A stretch of DNA of 64,000 bases. Origin: Flavobacterium sasangense DSM 21067. GTDB lineage: Bacteria; Bacteroidota; Bacteroidia; Flavobacteriales; Flavobacteriaceae. Made by a program: the position numbers and the translations under genes. The stretch is taken from positions 22,029 through 86,028 of the forward strand of contig NZ_KK366032.1 of the NCBI RefSeq assembly GCF_000686885.1, given 5' to 3'. Below are positions 28,017 through 37,930 of the stretch, piece by piece. Below the pieces are notes generated by a model, which ran no database searches, had not been told where the DNA came from, and saw only the letters and a list, made by a program, of their open reading frames with translations. The first letter of the stretch is position 1; each line of letters opens with the position of its first letter.

Positions 28017-30463
28017 TACACATCGACATCAACTTTTACCTTAATAGCACGATATTGCGGAACTGCTTCAAAACTCATGAGCACTTTCGCAATATTTTTT
28101 TTGGTATTGCCCAAATGCTTCTGAACCGGAATTTTAACCATAATAGTGCGAATATACTCATTGCGAATTCTATTAATAGCTGGTTCTTCAGGACCCAAAA
28201 CGGGCATATCTAAATTTTGAGACAACACGTTATAAATCCACATAGAACCTTCTTTCAGTTTATCAAAATCACGATGTTTCAAAGTAAGTTTTACTAATCT
28301 AAAGAAAGGCGGATATTTGAAATTCTGGCGTTCGTAAATTTGCTCTTTATACATTCCTATATAATCATTACCCAAAACTTGTTGGATAGTGTTGTGATAT
28401 GGATTATAGGTTTGAATTACCACTTTTCCTTTTTTCTCGGAACGACCTGCCCTACCCGAAACTTGCATCATCATTTGATACGCTCTTTCGTAAGCTCTGA
28501 AATTCGGTTGGTTTAATAAGTTATCGGCATTTAGAATCCCAACTAAAGTTACATTATCAAAATCTAAACCTTTGGCCAACATTTGCGTGCCAACCAAAAC
28601 ATCGATTTCTCTATTTTTGAAGGAATCGATGATTTTCTCGAAGCCAAATTTTCCTCGAGTCGTATCTTGATCCATTCTTCCGATATTTTTTTCAGGAAAA
28701 AAGGTTTTCAATTCCATTTCAATTTGTTCAGTTCCGAAACCTTTAGTAGTTAAATCAACCGATTGACAACTATGACAATGTGCTGGATTAGAAATCGAAT
28801 GACCACAATAATGACAACGCAATTGATTTTTGAATTTGTAATAGGTCAAACTTACATCGCAACTTGGGCAATGCGGCACATGACCACACGTCATACATTC
28901 CACATAAGGCGAAAATCCTCTGCGGTTTTGAAATAAAATAACTTGTTCGCCTTTTGATAAAGTTTCGGTAATTTCCTCTAATAATTCATCAGAAAAATGT
29001 CCCGACATTTTCTTTCTGAAATATTTATCTTTTAAATCAACGAGCTGAATTTCGGGTAACACTACATTTCCGTAGCGCACTTTCAATTCCGTTAAACCGT
29101 ATTTATTGGATTGCACATTATAATAGGTTTCCAAAGATGGAGTCGCGCTTCCTAAAACTACTTTCGCTCCGTGTTGCTTCGCTAAAACTATAGCAGCATC
29201 GCGGGCATGATATCGTGGCGCTGGATCGTGTTGCTTAAAAGTTTGCTCGTGTTCTTCATCTACAATTATACATCCTAAATTGGAAAACGGAAGAAACAAA
29301 GCACTTCGCACCCCAATCACTACTTTAGCTTTTGGCGAATTTTCTAAAACTTGATTCCAAACTTCTATTCGTTCGTTATTGGTGTATTTGGAATGAAAAA
29401 CAGCAACTTCATTTCCGAAATAAGCTGTTAATCGTTGTACTAATTGAGTGGTTAAAGCGATTTCTGGCAATAGAAACAAAACTTGCTTTCCTTCTTTAAT
29501 ATATTGTTCTAAAAGTTTGATGTAAATTTCGGTTTTACCAGAAGCGGTAACTCCGTGTAATAAATTTACATCAAACGATTTGAAATTTTCTTGAATGCTC
29601 TCAAAAGCTACTTGTTGGGCTTCACTTAACGTGAATTGACTATCATCATCTTTATCGAAAGTTACTCTATCTTGGACGATGTAATATTCTTCGAAAATTG
29701 TTTTATCAACTAAAGATTTTACAATTGCTGCAGAACTTCCCGAAGTTTCAATTAGTTTTTTTACTGAAATAGGTGCTTTTTCACGAGCTTGTAATTGGAA
29801 ATAATGTAGAACCAATTCGCGTTGCTTTTTGGCTTTGGATAACATTTCTAATAATTCGGCTAATCTTTCTTGTTGCAAAAATTCTTCTTGCAATCTGATA
29901 TAACGAACTAATTTTGGTTTGTATTGTTCCGAAATTTCTTCTTGCAAGACCAAAGCGCCTTTCGCCAATAATCGATTAATGATTGGGAAAACTGTTTTCT
30001 TTCCTAAAATCTTAATCACCTCTTGAACTGTAATCGAAGATTGACTTTTTAAAGCTTCTAAAATTAGATATTCGTCATCTTTAAGTTCATTCGAATCAAT
30101 TTCGACATTTTCTTTAGCTGAAATAATGGTTTCACTTTCCAAAATATAACCAGAAGGCAATGCACTTCGAAAAACCTCGCCTAACGAACACATATAATAA
30201 GACGAAATCCATTTCCAATGTTCGATTTGGTGAAGATTCACAACTGGTTTTTCATCTAAAATTTGATGAATTTCTTTTGCTTCGTATAATTGAGGTGGCG
30301 TATTCGTTTTATCTAACACCAAAGCAGTATAAATCTTAGTTTTCCCAAAGGGAACTGCCACTCGCATTCCTATTTGAATGTAGTTAAATTCCGCTTCCGA
30401 AACCTGATACGTAAAGGTTTTAGAAACAGCTAATGGTAAAACGACTTCGATAAAATACAGCAT
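28013..30463 (-). CDS. priA: Primosomal replication-restart helicase PriA
   Basis: 816 residues. The N-terminal 3'-DNA-binding domain (about 1-105) reads VVLPLAVSKTFTY. The helicase core shows Walker A GVTASGKTEIYI, DEEH, and GSATPSLETY. The zinc-binding insertion CMTCGHVPHCPSC...CHYCGHS...CHSCQ supplies eight cysteines. GRAGRSEKKGKVVIQTYNP is the last helicase motif. It reloads the replisome at stalled forks. A -7 box lies 4 bases before the ATG, suggesting a leaderless mRNA. Confidence 0.97.
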   Translation of the reverse strand: MLYFIEVVLPLAVSKTFTYQVSEAEFNYIQIGMRVAVPFGKTKIYTALVLDKTNTPPQLYEAKEIHQILDEKPVVNLHQIEHWKWISSYYMCSLGEVFRSALPSGYILESETIISAKENVEIDSNELKDDEYLILEALKSQSSITVQEVIKILGKKTVFPIINRLLAKGALVLQEEISEQYKPKLVRYIRLQEEFLQQERLAELLEMLSKAKKQRELVLHYFQLQAREKAPISVKKLIETSGSSAAIVKSLVDKTIFEEYYIVQDRVTFDKDDDSQFTLSEAQQVAFESIQENFKSFDVNLLHGVTASGKTEIYIKLLEQYIKEGKQVLFLLPEIALTTQLVQRLTAYFGNEVAVFHSKYTNNERIEVWNQVLENSPKAKVVIGVRSALFLPFSNLGCIIVDEEHEQTFKQHDPAPRYHARDAAIVLAKQHGAKVVLGSATPSLETYYNVQSNKYGLTELKVRYGNVVLPEIQLVDLKDKYFRKKMSGHFSDELLEEITETLSKGEQVILFQNRRGFSPYVECMTCGHVPHCPSCDVSLTYYKFKNQLRCHYCGHSISNPAHCHSCQSVDLTTKGFGTEQIEMELKTFFPEKNIGRMDQDTTRGKFGFEKIIDSFKNREIDVLVGTQMLAKGLDFDNVTLVGILNADNLLNQPNFRAYERAYQMMMQVSGRAGRSEKKGKVVIQTYNPYHNTIQQVLGNDYIGMYKEQIYERQNFKYPPFFRLVKLTLKHRDFDKLKEGSMWIYNVLSQNLDMPVLGPEEPAINRIRNEYIRTIMVKIPVQKHLGNTKKNIAKVLMSFEAVPQYRAIKVKVDVDVY

Positions 30464-30467
30464 AGAA

Positions 30468-30475
30468 CAAATATA
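30468..30475 (-). promoter_or_regulatory. -7 box of priA
   Basis: TATATTTG on the minus strand fits TAnnTTTG and ends 4 bases before the ATG; TTC stands where TTG is expected, 19 bases upstream. Confidence 0.5.
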
Positions 30476-30530
30476 GTTGGAAAAAGAGAATAGAGAAAAG
30501 AAAAAAGAGAAAAGATAAATACATCAATAA

Positions 30531-30562
30531 AAAAAAGCGTCCTCGATTGAGAACGCTTACTT
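30531..30562 (-). terminator. Terminator after the chalcone isomerase-like gene
   Basis: AAGCGTCCTC (30535-30544) pairs with GAGAACGCTT (30549-30558) through one G.U pair in minus-strand RNA, followed by a T run. Confidence 0.85.
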
Positions 30563-30578
30563 TTATATTTAGTTGGAA

Positions 30579-31142
30579 TTATTTTCCTAACATTTCGTCT
30601 TTTAAATCTTTATCAGCTGGTTTGTCGCATAACCAGATTCCGAATAAAGCTTTTTTGAAATCGTGACCGTCAATGCTTCCTTTTTTAACTCCGTTTTTGT
30701 AAACAACAACTCCTTCGTTAGGCACATTGATGATAATAAAAACATCCCCTTTTTTGATTTCTTCTTTGAAGAAACCTTTGAATTTATCAATTTTAGCTTT
30801 TAATGGAGCTGTTTTCTTACCTGTAGCATTTTCAAAACCTTCATTGATAGCAGAAACCATTTTTTCAGAAGTAATCAAACCTGAAACGATGTTTAGTTTA
30901 ATAGCCGCTCCTTCTTTACTGTTCATGATTTCAGAAGCATTTGTACTTTTTTTCTCTAAATACAAAGAACCTACGTACATGTCCATAAACATTTTAACAC
31001 GAGTTCCTGCTCCGTTTAAGACTAAAGACTGACCTTCTAAACTCATTTTAGCATCTACTTTAACTCCTGATACAGTTTTTTGTGCATTAACCGTGAATAC
31101 AGTCGCAATCAACATTAAAAATGTAATAACTTGTTTTCTCAT
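30579..31142 (-). CDS. Exported chalcone isomerase-like protein
   Basis: 187 residues from the ATG at 31142, where a signal peptide begins (MRKQVITFLMLIATVFTVNAQ). A longer reading to 31238 overlaps yihY and is not conserved. The mature part matches the CHI-like fold: LNGAGTRVKMFMDMYVGSLYLEKK and the C-terminal KKALFGIWLCDKPADKDLKDEMLGK. Bacterial members bind small hydrophobic ligands or have no known activity. It follows yihY by 20 bases, in a nadC-yihY-CHI unit with a terminator. Confidence 0.85.
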   Translation of the reverse strand: MRKQVITFLMLIATVFTVNAQKTVSGVKVDAKMSLEGQSLVLNGAGTRVKMFMDMYVGSLYLEKKSTNASEIMNSKEGAAIKLNIVSGLITSEKMVSAINEGFENATGKKTAPLKAKIDKFKGFFKEEIKKGDVFIIINVPNEGVVVYKNGVKKGSIDGHDFKKALFGIWLCDKPADKDLKDEMLGK

Positions 31143-31162
31143 AATCTTTTTTTTTAGTTTGG

Positions 31163-32086
31163 TTAAATATATAAATTTTTTCTTTTCAATTTTGAAATTG
31201 TTGCATTTAGTTCGAAACCTAATAATAAAACCATGCAATTAATCCAGATATAAAACATTAGTACAAGAAGCGTACCAATTGAACCATACAACTCGTTGTA
31301 CTTAGCAAATTTAGTTACATAAATTCCGAAAATGTAGGATGATAAAATTATTAAAATAGTAGTAAAAACAGCACCATAGCTAATAAATGACATGCTTGAG
31401 GTTTCTTTAGCTCCAAATTTATATAAAATTGAAGTGGTAATTAAAATCATCAAAAGAATGAATCCGTATCTACTCCATTCAATTAATGCGATATCCGTTA
31501 CTTCTCCAAAAAGATTAATTTTTTGAATCATTACTTCAGCAACTACAATCGCAGCAACCGTGATTAGTAAAATCATCGACAATACTAAAGAAATAGCTAA
31601 TGAAATGAAATATTGTTTAAAAAAACCTCTAGTAATCGTAATGTGGGCCGACATTTCAAATCCTCCCAAAATGGCATTAATTCCGTTAGTCATCAACAAA
31701 ATAGACAAAATAAAACCTGATGAAAGTAATCCTTGGTGACTAGTTTCCATAATATCTTTCAAAATGGCTTCAATAGCTTCGTAAGTATTGGGTGGAACTC
31801 CTTCTTCTACAAACTCTAAAAAATCGGCTTGGAAATTTTCCAAAGGGATAAACGGAATTAAATTCAAGATAAATAAAGCAAATGGAAATAACGCCATAAA
31901 GAAACTGAACGCAATGGCACTCGCTCTGTATGAAAAAGCGCCTTTGAAAATTCCCAAAACATACATTTCTAAAATATCATAAAGCGACAAACCTTCTAAA
32001 GATTTAAGCTTTACAGCTTTTGTAAGCGAAATTAATTGTCTTACAACAGGAATTTTATTGAGTTTATTTTCTATTTCTTCTGACAT
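31163..32086 (-). CDS. YihY/BrkB family inner-membrane protein
   Basis: 307 residues with about six transmembrane helices. Conserved YihY segments include SYRASAIAFSFFMALFPF, GLLSSGFILSILLMTNGINAILGGFE and YGSIGTLLVLMFYIWINCMVLLLGFELNA. The family is conserved but its function is not established; the name ribonuclease BN is a known misassignment. It starts 3 bases after nadC and precedes the chalcone isomerase-like gene. Confidence 0.93.
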   Translation of the reverse strand: MSEEIENKLNKIPVVRQLISLTKAVKLKSLEGLSLYDILEMYVLGIFKGAFSYRASAIAFSFFMALFPFALFILNLIPFIPLENFQADFLEFVEEGVPPNTYEAIEAILKDIMETSHQGLLSSGFILSILLMTNGINAILGGFEMSAHITITRGFFKQYFISLAISLVLSMILLITVAAIVVAEVMIQKINLFGEVTDIALIEWSRYGFILLMILITTSILYKFGAKETSSMSFISYGAVFTTILIILSSYIFGIYVTKFAKYNELYGSIGTLLVLMFYIWINCMVLLLGFELNATISKLKRKNLYI

Positions 32087-32089
32087 ACA

Positions 32090-32947
32090 TTATATTGCTT
32101 TTAGGCTTAAATCCATATTATAAACTGAATGCGTTAAAGCACCTGAAGAAATATAATTCACTCCACATTCTGCGTAATTACGAATGGTTTTTTCATTAAT
32201 ATTTCCTGAAGATTCTGTCAAAGATTGATTTCCAATCATGGCTACTGCTTTCTTAGTAGTTTCGTAATCGAAATTGTCTAATAAAATTCGATAAACGCCG
32301 CCAGCATCTAAAATTTGTTGCACTTCGTCTAAATTTCTGGCTTCTACAATGATTTTTAAATCTTTTTTATTATCGATTAAATATTGCTTTGTCTTTGCAA
32401 TCGCTTGCGGAATTCCTCCAGCAAAATCGTTGTGATTGTCTTTCAACATAATCATATCGTACAAAGCAAATCTATGATTTTCACCACCACCAATTTTTAC
32501 CGCCCATTTTTCGATGGCACGGATTCCAGGTGTGGTTTTACGAGTATCTAAAATTTTAGTTTTTGTTCCTTCCAGTAAATCAACAAACATTTTGGTTTTC
32601 GTTGCGATGGCGCTCATGCGTTGCATTGAATTCAAAACCAAACGTTCCGCTTTCAAAATCGATTGCGAACTTCCGGAAACATGAAAAACAATATCGCCAT
32701 GTTTCACTCTTTGACCATCATTGATAAAAGTTTCCACTTTCATGTCTTTATCTACATAATGAAAAATCATTTTAGCGAATTCTACTCCTGCGATAATCCC
32801 TTCATCTTTAACTAACAACTTCGCTTTTCCTTGTGCTGAAGCTGGAATACAAGCCAACGAACTATGGTCGCCATCTCCAACATCTTCGCGAATGGCATTG
32901 CTAATGATTAATTCTAATTCTTTTTGAAATTGCGCTTCTGAAATCAT
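32090..32947 (-). CDS. nadC: Nicotinate-nucleotide pyrophosphorylase (quinolinate phosphoribosyltransferase)
   Basis: 285 residues. It converts quinolinate and PRPP to nicotinate mononucleotide in NAD synthesis. Motifs include REDVGDGDHSSLACIP, LVLNSMQRMSAIAT, the catalytic-site DTRKTTPGIRAIEKWAVKIGGG and the C-terminal ISSGALTHSVYNMDLSL. Length is normal. The L-aspartate oxidase and quinolinate synthase genes are not in this window. Confidence 0.97.
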   Translation of the reverse strand: MISEAQFQKELELIISNAIREDVGDGDHSSLACIPASAQGKAKLLVKDEGIIAGVEFAKMIFHYVDKDMKVETFINDGQRVKHGDIVFHVSGSSQSILKAERLVLNSMQRMSAIATKTKMFVDLLEGTKTKILDTRKTTPGIRAIEKWAVKIGGGENHRFALYDMIMLKDNHNDFAGGIPQAIAKTKQYLIDNKKDLKIIVEARNLDEVQQILDAGGVYRILLDNFDYETTKKAVAMIGNQSLTESSGNINEKTIRNYAECGVNYISSGALTHSVYNMDLSLKAI

Positions 32948-33014
32948 GTTTTGTAAATTGAATTGCTAATGTAAGAAATCCTTTGAAGTTTAAAAAATAT
33001 TGAGTGTTTAAAAA

Positions 33015-33048
33015 CAAAAAACTCCCAGATAAATCTGAGAGTTTCATT
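33015..33048 (-). terminator. sucC terminator
   Basis: AAACTCCCAGA (33019-33029) pairs with TCTGAGAGTTT (33034-33044) around TAAA, with one G.U pair in minus-strand RNA. A T-rich tract follows on that strand, 26 bases after the sucC stop. Confidence 0.88.
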
Positions 33049-33069
33049 ATGATTGAATTTAAAATTCGA

Positions 33070-34263
33070 TTAAGATAAAGCTGCTTTTACTTGGTCAGCA
33101 GCTTCTTGGAATTGTACTGCAGATAAAATTGGCATACCTGAATTATCGATTAATTCTTTAGCAATTTCTGCGTTTGTTCCTTGTAAACGAACGATGATTG
33201 GCACTTTAATAGCGTCACCCATGTTTTTGTAAGCATCAACAACACCTTGAGCAACACGGTCACAACGAACGATTCCACCAAAAATGTTAATTAAAATAGC
33301 TTTTACGTTTGGATCTTTTAAAATGATACGGAAAGCTGTTTCCACACGTTTAGCATCGGCAGTTCCACCTACGTCTAAGAAGTTAGCTGGCTCAAAACCT
33401 GCATACTTAATTAAGTCCATAGTAGCCATTGCTAAACCAGCTCCGTTTACCATACAACCTACAGTTCCATCTAAGTCAACGTAGTTTAATCCTACTTCTT
33501 TAGCTTCTACTTCGATTGGGTTTTCTTCTCTAACGTCTCTCATTTCAGCATATTTTGCTTGTCTGAATAAAGCGTTATCGTCGATATTTACTTTAGCATC
33601 AACTGCTAAGATTTTATTGTCAGATGTTTTTAATACTGGGTTGATCTCAAACATTGAAGAATCAGAACCGATATACGCTTTGTATAAAGCATCGATAAAT
33701 TTCACCATTTCTTTGAAAGCCTCACCAGACAAACCTAAATTGAAAGCAATTTTTCTAGCTTGGAAACCTTGTAATCCGTAAGCAGGATCAATTTCTTCAG
33801 TAAAAATTAAGTGTGGTGTGTGCTCAGCTACTTCTTCGATATCCATTCCACCTTCAGTAGAATACATAATCATGTTACGTCCTGTTGCTCTGTTTAATAA
33901 TACAGAAACATAGAATTCAGAAGTTTCGCTTTCACCAGGATAATAAACATCTTCAGCAATTAAAACTTTGTGAACTGTTTTTCCTTCTGGTGGAGTTTGT
34001 GGTGTAATTAACTGCATTCCGATGATTTGCTCAGAAATTTCAGTTACTTGGTCTAAGTTTTTAGCTAACTTAACTCCTCCACCTTTTCCTCTACCTCCAG
34101 CATGGATTTGTGCTTTTACTACGTACCAACTTGTACCTGTTTCAGCAGTTAATTGTTTTGCTGCAGCTACCGCCTCAACTGGATTGTTTGCAACAATACC
34201 ACGTTGAACACGTACTCCATAACTAGCTAGGATTTCTTTACCCTGATATTCGTGTATGTTCAT
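33070..34263 (-). CDS. sucC: Succinyl-CoA synthetase (ADP-forming) beta subunit
   Basis: 397 residues from the ATG at 34263, where [17 protein letters not shown] is the standard N-terminus. A reading to 34401 would run over the promoter. The ATP-grasp domain shows [14 protein letters not shown], and the C-terminal half shows [21 protein letters not shown] and [13 protein letters not shown]. With the alpha subunit it interconverts succinyl-CoA and succinate in the TCA cycle. sucD is not adjacent. Confidence 0.97.
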   Translation of the reverse strand: MNIHEYQGKEILASYGVRVQRGIVANNPVEAVAAAKQLTAETGTSWYVVKAQIHAGGRGKGGGVKLAKNLDQVTEISEQIIGMQLITPQTPPEGKTVHKVLIAEDVYYPGESETSEFYVSVLLNRATGRNMIMYSTEGGMDIEEVAEHTPHLIFTEEIDPAYGLQGFQARKIAFNLGLSGEAFKEMVKFIDALYKAYIGSDSSMFEINPVLKTSDNKILAVDAKVNIDDNALFRQAKYAEMRDVREENPIEVEAKEVGLNYVDLDGTVGCMVNGAGLAMATMDLIKYAGFEPANFLDVGGTADAKRVETAFRIILKDPNVKAILINIFGGIVRCDRVAQGVVDAYKNMGDAIKVPIIVRLQGTNAEIAKELIDNSGMPILSAVQFQEAADQVKAALS

Positions 34264-34299
34264 AATTGTTATGCGTTTATCTTGTTTAAAAAAGTGCCA

Positions 34300-34307
34300 C
34301 AAAAATA
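34300..34307 (-). promoter_or_regulatory. -7 box of sucC
   Basis: TATTTTTG on the minus strand fits the consensus; GTTAG lies about 20 bases upstream as a weak -33. The leader is about 32 bases. Confidence 0.55.
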
Positions 34308-34452
34308 GCAAAGTAATTTTTAATGGACTAACTTTTTTTCGTTTAATTTGGGAATTTGATATACATATTCGTATTAAAACTACAACTCTAAAAAAACACA
34401 AATGTTACAAATAAAACATTTTGTTATATTTTGTTAATAATTGTTTTAAAAA

Positions 34453-34482
34453 TTGCATCTTTTAAATATTGATTTACTTTTG
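34453..34482 (+). promoter_or_regulatory. lysA promoter
   Basis: TTG (34453-34455), 19 bases, TACTTTTG (34475-34482) is a perfect match. It also shows why a TTG start at 34453 is wrong for lysA. Confidence 0.8.
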
Positions 34483-34500
34483 CATCAAATTAAATCAAAA

Positions 34501-35706
34501 ATGAAACCAGAAGTATTACAACAATTAGCAACAGAATTTGGAAGTCCATTATATGTTTATGATGCGGAAAAAATCGCCTTTCAATACAACCGATTACAAA
34601 ATGCATTTAGCAAAGTAGAACGCTTTAAGGTACACTATGCTGTTAAAGCTTTATCGAATGTTTCTGTTTTGAAATACTTAAAAAGTTTAGGTTCTGGATT
34701 AGATACAGTTTCTTTACAAGAAGTACAATTAGGATTACATGCTGGTGTTGACCCAAAAGATATCATTTATACGCCTAATGGCGTTTCGATGGAAGAAATT
34801 GAAGAAGTAGCACAATTAGGTGTTCAAATCAACATTGATAATTTATCAATTTTGGAACAATTTGGAACGAAACACCCAACAATTCCAGTTTGTATTCGAA
34901 TTAATCCACATGTGATGGCGGGTGGAAACGCGAATATTTCGGTGGGTCATATTGATAGTAAATTTGGAATTTCGATTCATCAATTGCCTCATATTTTAAG
35001 AATTATTGAAAACACGAAAATGCATATCAATGGAATCCACATGCATACGGGTTCTGATATTTTAGATGTGGAAGTATTTTTGTATGCAGCCGAAATCTTA
35101 TTCGAAACTGCAAAAAATTTCAAAGAGTTGGATTTTATTGATTTTGGAAGTGGTTTTAAAGTTCCTTACAAAAAAGATGATATTGAAACCAATGTAGAAG
35201 AATTTGGAAGAAAATTAACGAAACGTTTTTTAGCTTTCGAAAAAGAATATGGTCGACCATTAACACTAGCTTTTGAACCTGGAAAATTCTTGGTTAGCGA
35301 AGCAGGTTATTTCTTAGCGAAAGTAAATGTGGTAAAACAAACCACTTCAACAGTTTTTGCAGGAATTGACTCAGGATTCAATCATTTAATTCGTCCGATG
35401 CTATATGGAGCGCAACATCATATTGAAAACATTTCCAATCCGAAAGGAAAAGAACGCTACTACTCGGTAGTAGGTTATATCTGTGAAACCGACACTTTTG
35501 CTAGCAACCGAAGAATTACAGAAATTCACGAAGGTGATATTTTGTGTTTCCGAAACGCAGGCGCATATTGCTTTTCAATGGCATCTAACTACAACTCACG
35601 ACTAAAACCAGCGGAAGTGCTGTGGAAAGAAGGAAAAGGTCATTTAATCAGAGAACGCGAAACGTTTGATGATATTTTGAAAAATCAGGTAATGATTGAA
35701 ATTTAG
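34501..35706 (+). CDS. lysA: Diaminopimelate decarboxylase
   Basis: 401 residues from the ATG at 34501. It decarboxylates meso-diaminopimelate to lysine with PLP. K49 in HYAVKALSN is the PLP lysine. The glycine loop reads FIDFGSGFKVPY, and the catalytic Cys lies in CETDTFASNR. FEPGKFLVSEAG and the C-terminal NAGAYCFSMASNYN match alanine-racemase-fold decarboxylases. It is a single-gene unit with its own promoter and terminator. Confidence 0.96.
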   Translation: MKPEVLQQLATEFGSPLYVYDAEKIAFQYNRLQNAFSKVERFKVHYAVKALSNVSVLKYLKSLGSGLDTVSLQEVQLGLHAGVDPKDIIYTPNGVSMEEIEEVAQLGVQINIDNLSILEQFGTKHPTIPVCIRINPHVMAGGNANISVGHIDSKFGISIHQLPHILRIIENTKMHINGIHMHTGSDILDVEVFLYAAEILFETAKNFKELDFIDFGSGFKVPYKKDDIETNVEEFGRKLTKRFLAFEKEYGRPLTLAFEPGKFLVSEAGYFLAKVNVVKQTTSTVFAGIDSGFNHLIRPMLYGAQHHIENISNPKGKERYYSVVGYICETDTFASNRRITEIHEGDILCFRNAGAYCFSMASNYNSRLKPAEVLWKEGKGHLIRERETFDDILKNQVMIEI

Positions 35707-35721
35707 TTTTTTTGTTAAGTA

Positions 35722-35758
35722 AAGAAAAGCCCGGATTAGTAATTAATTCGGGTTTTTT
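35722..35758. terminator. Bidirectional terminator between lysA and pafA
   Basis: AAAGCCCGGA (35726-35735) pairs with TTCGGGTTTT (35747-35756) through G.U pairs, around an 11-base loop, and a T run follows on the plus strand. It can serve both converging genes. Confidence 0.8.
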
Positions 35759-35761
35759 GAT

Positions 35762-37375
35762 TTATTTCGAGTTTAAAACCTCCAACAACACCTTACCATC
35801 AGAACTATTCGGCATGGTAATTTTTAACATTTGGGTAACTGTTGGAGCAATTTGTGTGATTTCTTTTCTATCGTGAGTTTCTCCTTTTTTGATGTTCCAA
35901 CCGAAGAAAATTAGTGGAACATGTGTATCATAAGTATAAGCTGAACCATGCGTAGTTCCGGTTGAAGAATATTCTACATAGCCTGGTTTGAAAATCATGA
36001 TTAGTTCTCCGTTTTGTGTTGGGTCGTATCCTTTTGTGATGTAGTCTAAATAATAATCACTTGGATTTCCGTTGGTTATTTCCTCTTCGGTGTAAACACG
36101 CTTGATATAATCTTGTTTTTGTAAATAATCTTTAAAGGTTTGTTTTACTTCTTGCAAGTTCAACCCTTTTCCTTTTACTTTTGCTTTATCAAAAAACACA
36201 TTGTAATTTGAGTAATCTAATACTAAGTTTTCTCCAAAAGTAGTTTCCGAAAACTCTTTTAAGTCTTTCTGAATATTTTTATAGTTGATGTTATCTACTT
36301 TGTATTTGTTGTCTTTTAAATACGTTACATTTTCCGCACCAGCGTGATCGGCAGTTAAGAAAACTAAGTAATTTCCTTTCCCAACCGTTTTGTCTAGGTA
36401 AGCTAAGAAATCAGCAATCGTTTCATCCAAACGCAAATATGTGTCTTGTAATTCAATCGAACGCGGTCCTAAAACGTGTCCGATATAATCCGTTGAAGAA
36501 AAACTTACAGCCAAGAAATCTGTGATATTGTCTTTTCCTAAATTTTCGCTTTCGATAGCTTTTTTAGCAAAATCAGCTAATAAATTATTTCCAAAAGGTG
36601 TTGAACGGAGAATTCCTGCATCGTTGGCATCATACATATCTTGCAAATTGTAAGGCATAAACGGTGCTTTTTTATACAATTTTCCTTCGTATGGATTGTT
36701 ATCGGTTAAGCTTTCGTTATACGTTTCTTTTGGTTTTAATAAATCCCAACCTTTGGTTACATATTTCAAATAATTTTTCTCAGCATTGAATTGCGTTGCC
36801 CAATCTGGAAGTTTTTCTCCGTAATACGTACTTGAAATAAACGCTCCTGTTTTGCTGTACCAAAAAGCCCAATCCGCAAAATGTCCCGCTGGAAGAATTG
36901 CGCCTCTATCTTTAATACTGATTCCGATAACTTTTCCTTTAAAATTGGTTGACAACTTTAATTCATCAGTTATGGTAGAACTTTGCAAGTTTCTTGGTGA
37001 CATTTTTCCTTCTTTGTCTGAATCGTCTCCAATTGTTGAAACCGTTGCATCGTCAGTACAATACATATCTTTTCCGGTTGCTTTATTAAACCATTCGTTA
37101 CCTACAATTCCGTGAACAGCTGGCGTTGTTCCTGTGTAAACTGAAGCGTGTCCAGGAGCGGTATAAGTTGGCATGTAATTATAATGCGTGTTATGAAAAG
37201 TATATCCTTCTTTCATTAATCGTTTGAAACCATTTTCTGAAAAGTCGTTTGAGAAACGGTATAAATATTCCATTTTCATTTGGTCTACTACGATTCCTAC
37301 TACTAACTTAGGTTTTTCTTGCGCTGAAAGTAGCGAAGAAACAAGTAATGCTGATACAGCTAAGGCTTTTTTCAT
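35762..37375 (-). CDS. pafA: PafA-type alkaline phosphatase
   Basis: 537 residues. A signal peptide (about 1-18) precedes an alkaline-phosphatase-superfamily domain. GIVVDQMK supplies a zinc ligand (D31), and the likely nucleophile is T72 in TYTAPGHASVYTG. YIGHVLGP, LTADHAGAENV and the C-terminal THGSAYTYDTHVP supply further metal ligands. PafA enzymes act in the periplasm on a broad range of phosphate monoesters, releasing phosphate. A -7 box (TACTTTTG, 37393-37400 minus) lies 18 bases before the ATG. Confidence 0.93.
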   Translation of the reverse strand: MKKALAVSALLVSSLLSAQEKPKLVVGIVVDQMKMEYLYRFSNDFSENGFKRLMKEGYTFHNTHYNYMPTYTAPGHASVYTGTTPAVHGIVGNEWFNKATGKDMYCTDDATVSTIGDDSDKEGKMSPRNLQSSTITDELKLSTNFKGKVIGISIKDRGAILPAGHFADWAFWYSKTGAFISSTYYGEKLPDWATQFNAEKNYLKYVTKGWDLLKPKETYNESLTDNNPYEGKLYKKAPFMPYNLQDMYDANDAGILRSTPFGNNLLADFAKKAIESENLGKDNITDFLAVSFSSTDYIGHVLGPRSIELQDTYLRLDETIADFLAYLDKTVGKGNYLVFLTADHAGAENVTYLKDNKYKVDNINYKNIQKDLKEFSETTFGENLVLDYSNYNVFFDKAKVKGKGLNLQEVKQTFKDYLQKQDYIKRVYTEEEITNGNPSDYYLDYITKGYDPTQNGELIMIFKPGYVEYSSTGTTHGSAYTYDTHVPLIFFGWNIKKGETHDRKEITQIAPTVTQMLKITMPNSSDGKVLLEVLNSK

Positions 37376-37392
37376 TTTAAAACTATTTTATA

Positions 37393-37400
37393 CAAAAGTA
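37393..37400 (-). promoter_or_regulatory. -7 box of pafA
   Basis: TACTTTTG on the minus strand fits the consensus; no clear -33 TTG is seen at the expected distance. Confidence 0.4.
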
Positions 37401-37434
37401 CGTTTTTGATGTAAATGGAATGTTAATAAATACA

Positions 37435-37472
37435 AAAATGACTTTCTATTACATTCAATAAAAAGTCATTTT
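37435..37472 (-). terminator. AT-rich hairpin after the small secreted-protein gene
   Basis: AAAATGACTTT (37435-37445) and AAAGTCATTTT (37462-37472) are inverted, 16 bases after the stop at 37488. The stem is AT-rich, so termination is plausible but weak. Confidence 0.45.
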
Positions 37473-37487
37473 AAATATAGTTTAGAA

Positions 37488-37916
37488 TTATTTCTTCTTT
37501 GCGGGCTTATCTTCAAGAACTGTCATATTGTAAGCAATAATCATATCTTCATATGTAATGTATAATTGATTTCTACCACCTTGTTTCTTTCTGGTGTAAA
37601 TAGCTAAAACGCATTCTACACCATTGTTATCCACACAATTGAATTTAACCACATCGTCATCACCAATCGTTTCTTGGTTTCCATATTTCATAATAGAAAA
37701 CAGCTGAAGTACTTCTGAATAAACCACAATTCGGTGACTTTCCATATCTAACAGCACCGTCATCTCTGATTTTTGCAATTTAGACCAATCGCTCCAATTT
37801 CCCTTATTATCTTTCTGGCTTACCATATAACCAGAAGTTTTGAAATTATATTTTTGAGCATAAGTCGTTGCCGATGCAAAAAACAAAAACAGTAGTATAT
37901 ATTTTAAACTTTTCAT
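37488..37916 (-). CDS. Small secreted protein of unknown function
   Basis: 142 residues. A signal peptide (about 1-20, ending TYAQ) precedes a compact beta-rich domain with two cysteines (FNCVDNNGVECVLAIY) and a Lys-rich tail. I do not recognise the family. It lies 14 bases after the NMO/FabK-like gene and may be cotranscribed with it. The name says no more than the sequence: exported, single domain. Confidence 0.75.
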   Translation of the reverse strand: MKSLKYILLFLFFASATTYAQKYNFKTSGYMVSQKDNKGNWSDWSKLQKSEMTVLLDMESHRIVVYSEVLQLFSIMKYGNQETIGDDDVVKFNCVDNNGVECVLAIYTRKKQGGRNQLYITYEDMIIAYNMTVLEDKPAKKK

Positions 37917-37930
37917 TTCGATGTTTTTTT

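Noticed and set aside
34264..34401. N-terminal extension of SucC
   Set aside because: Family proteins start at MNIHEYQ; the -7 box lies inside the extension.
34453..34500. Upstream TTG start for lysA
   Set aside because: The TTG is the -33 promoter element and the extension is not conserved.
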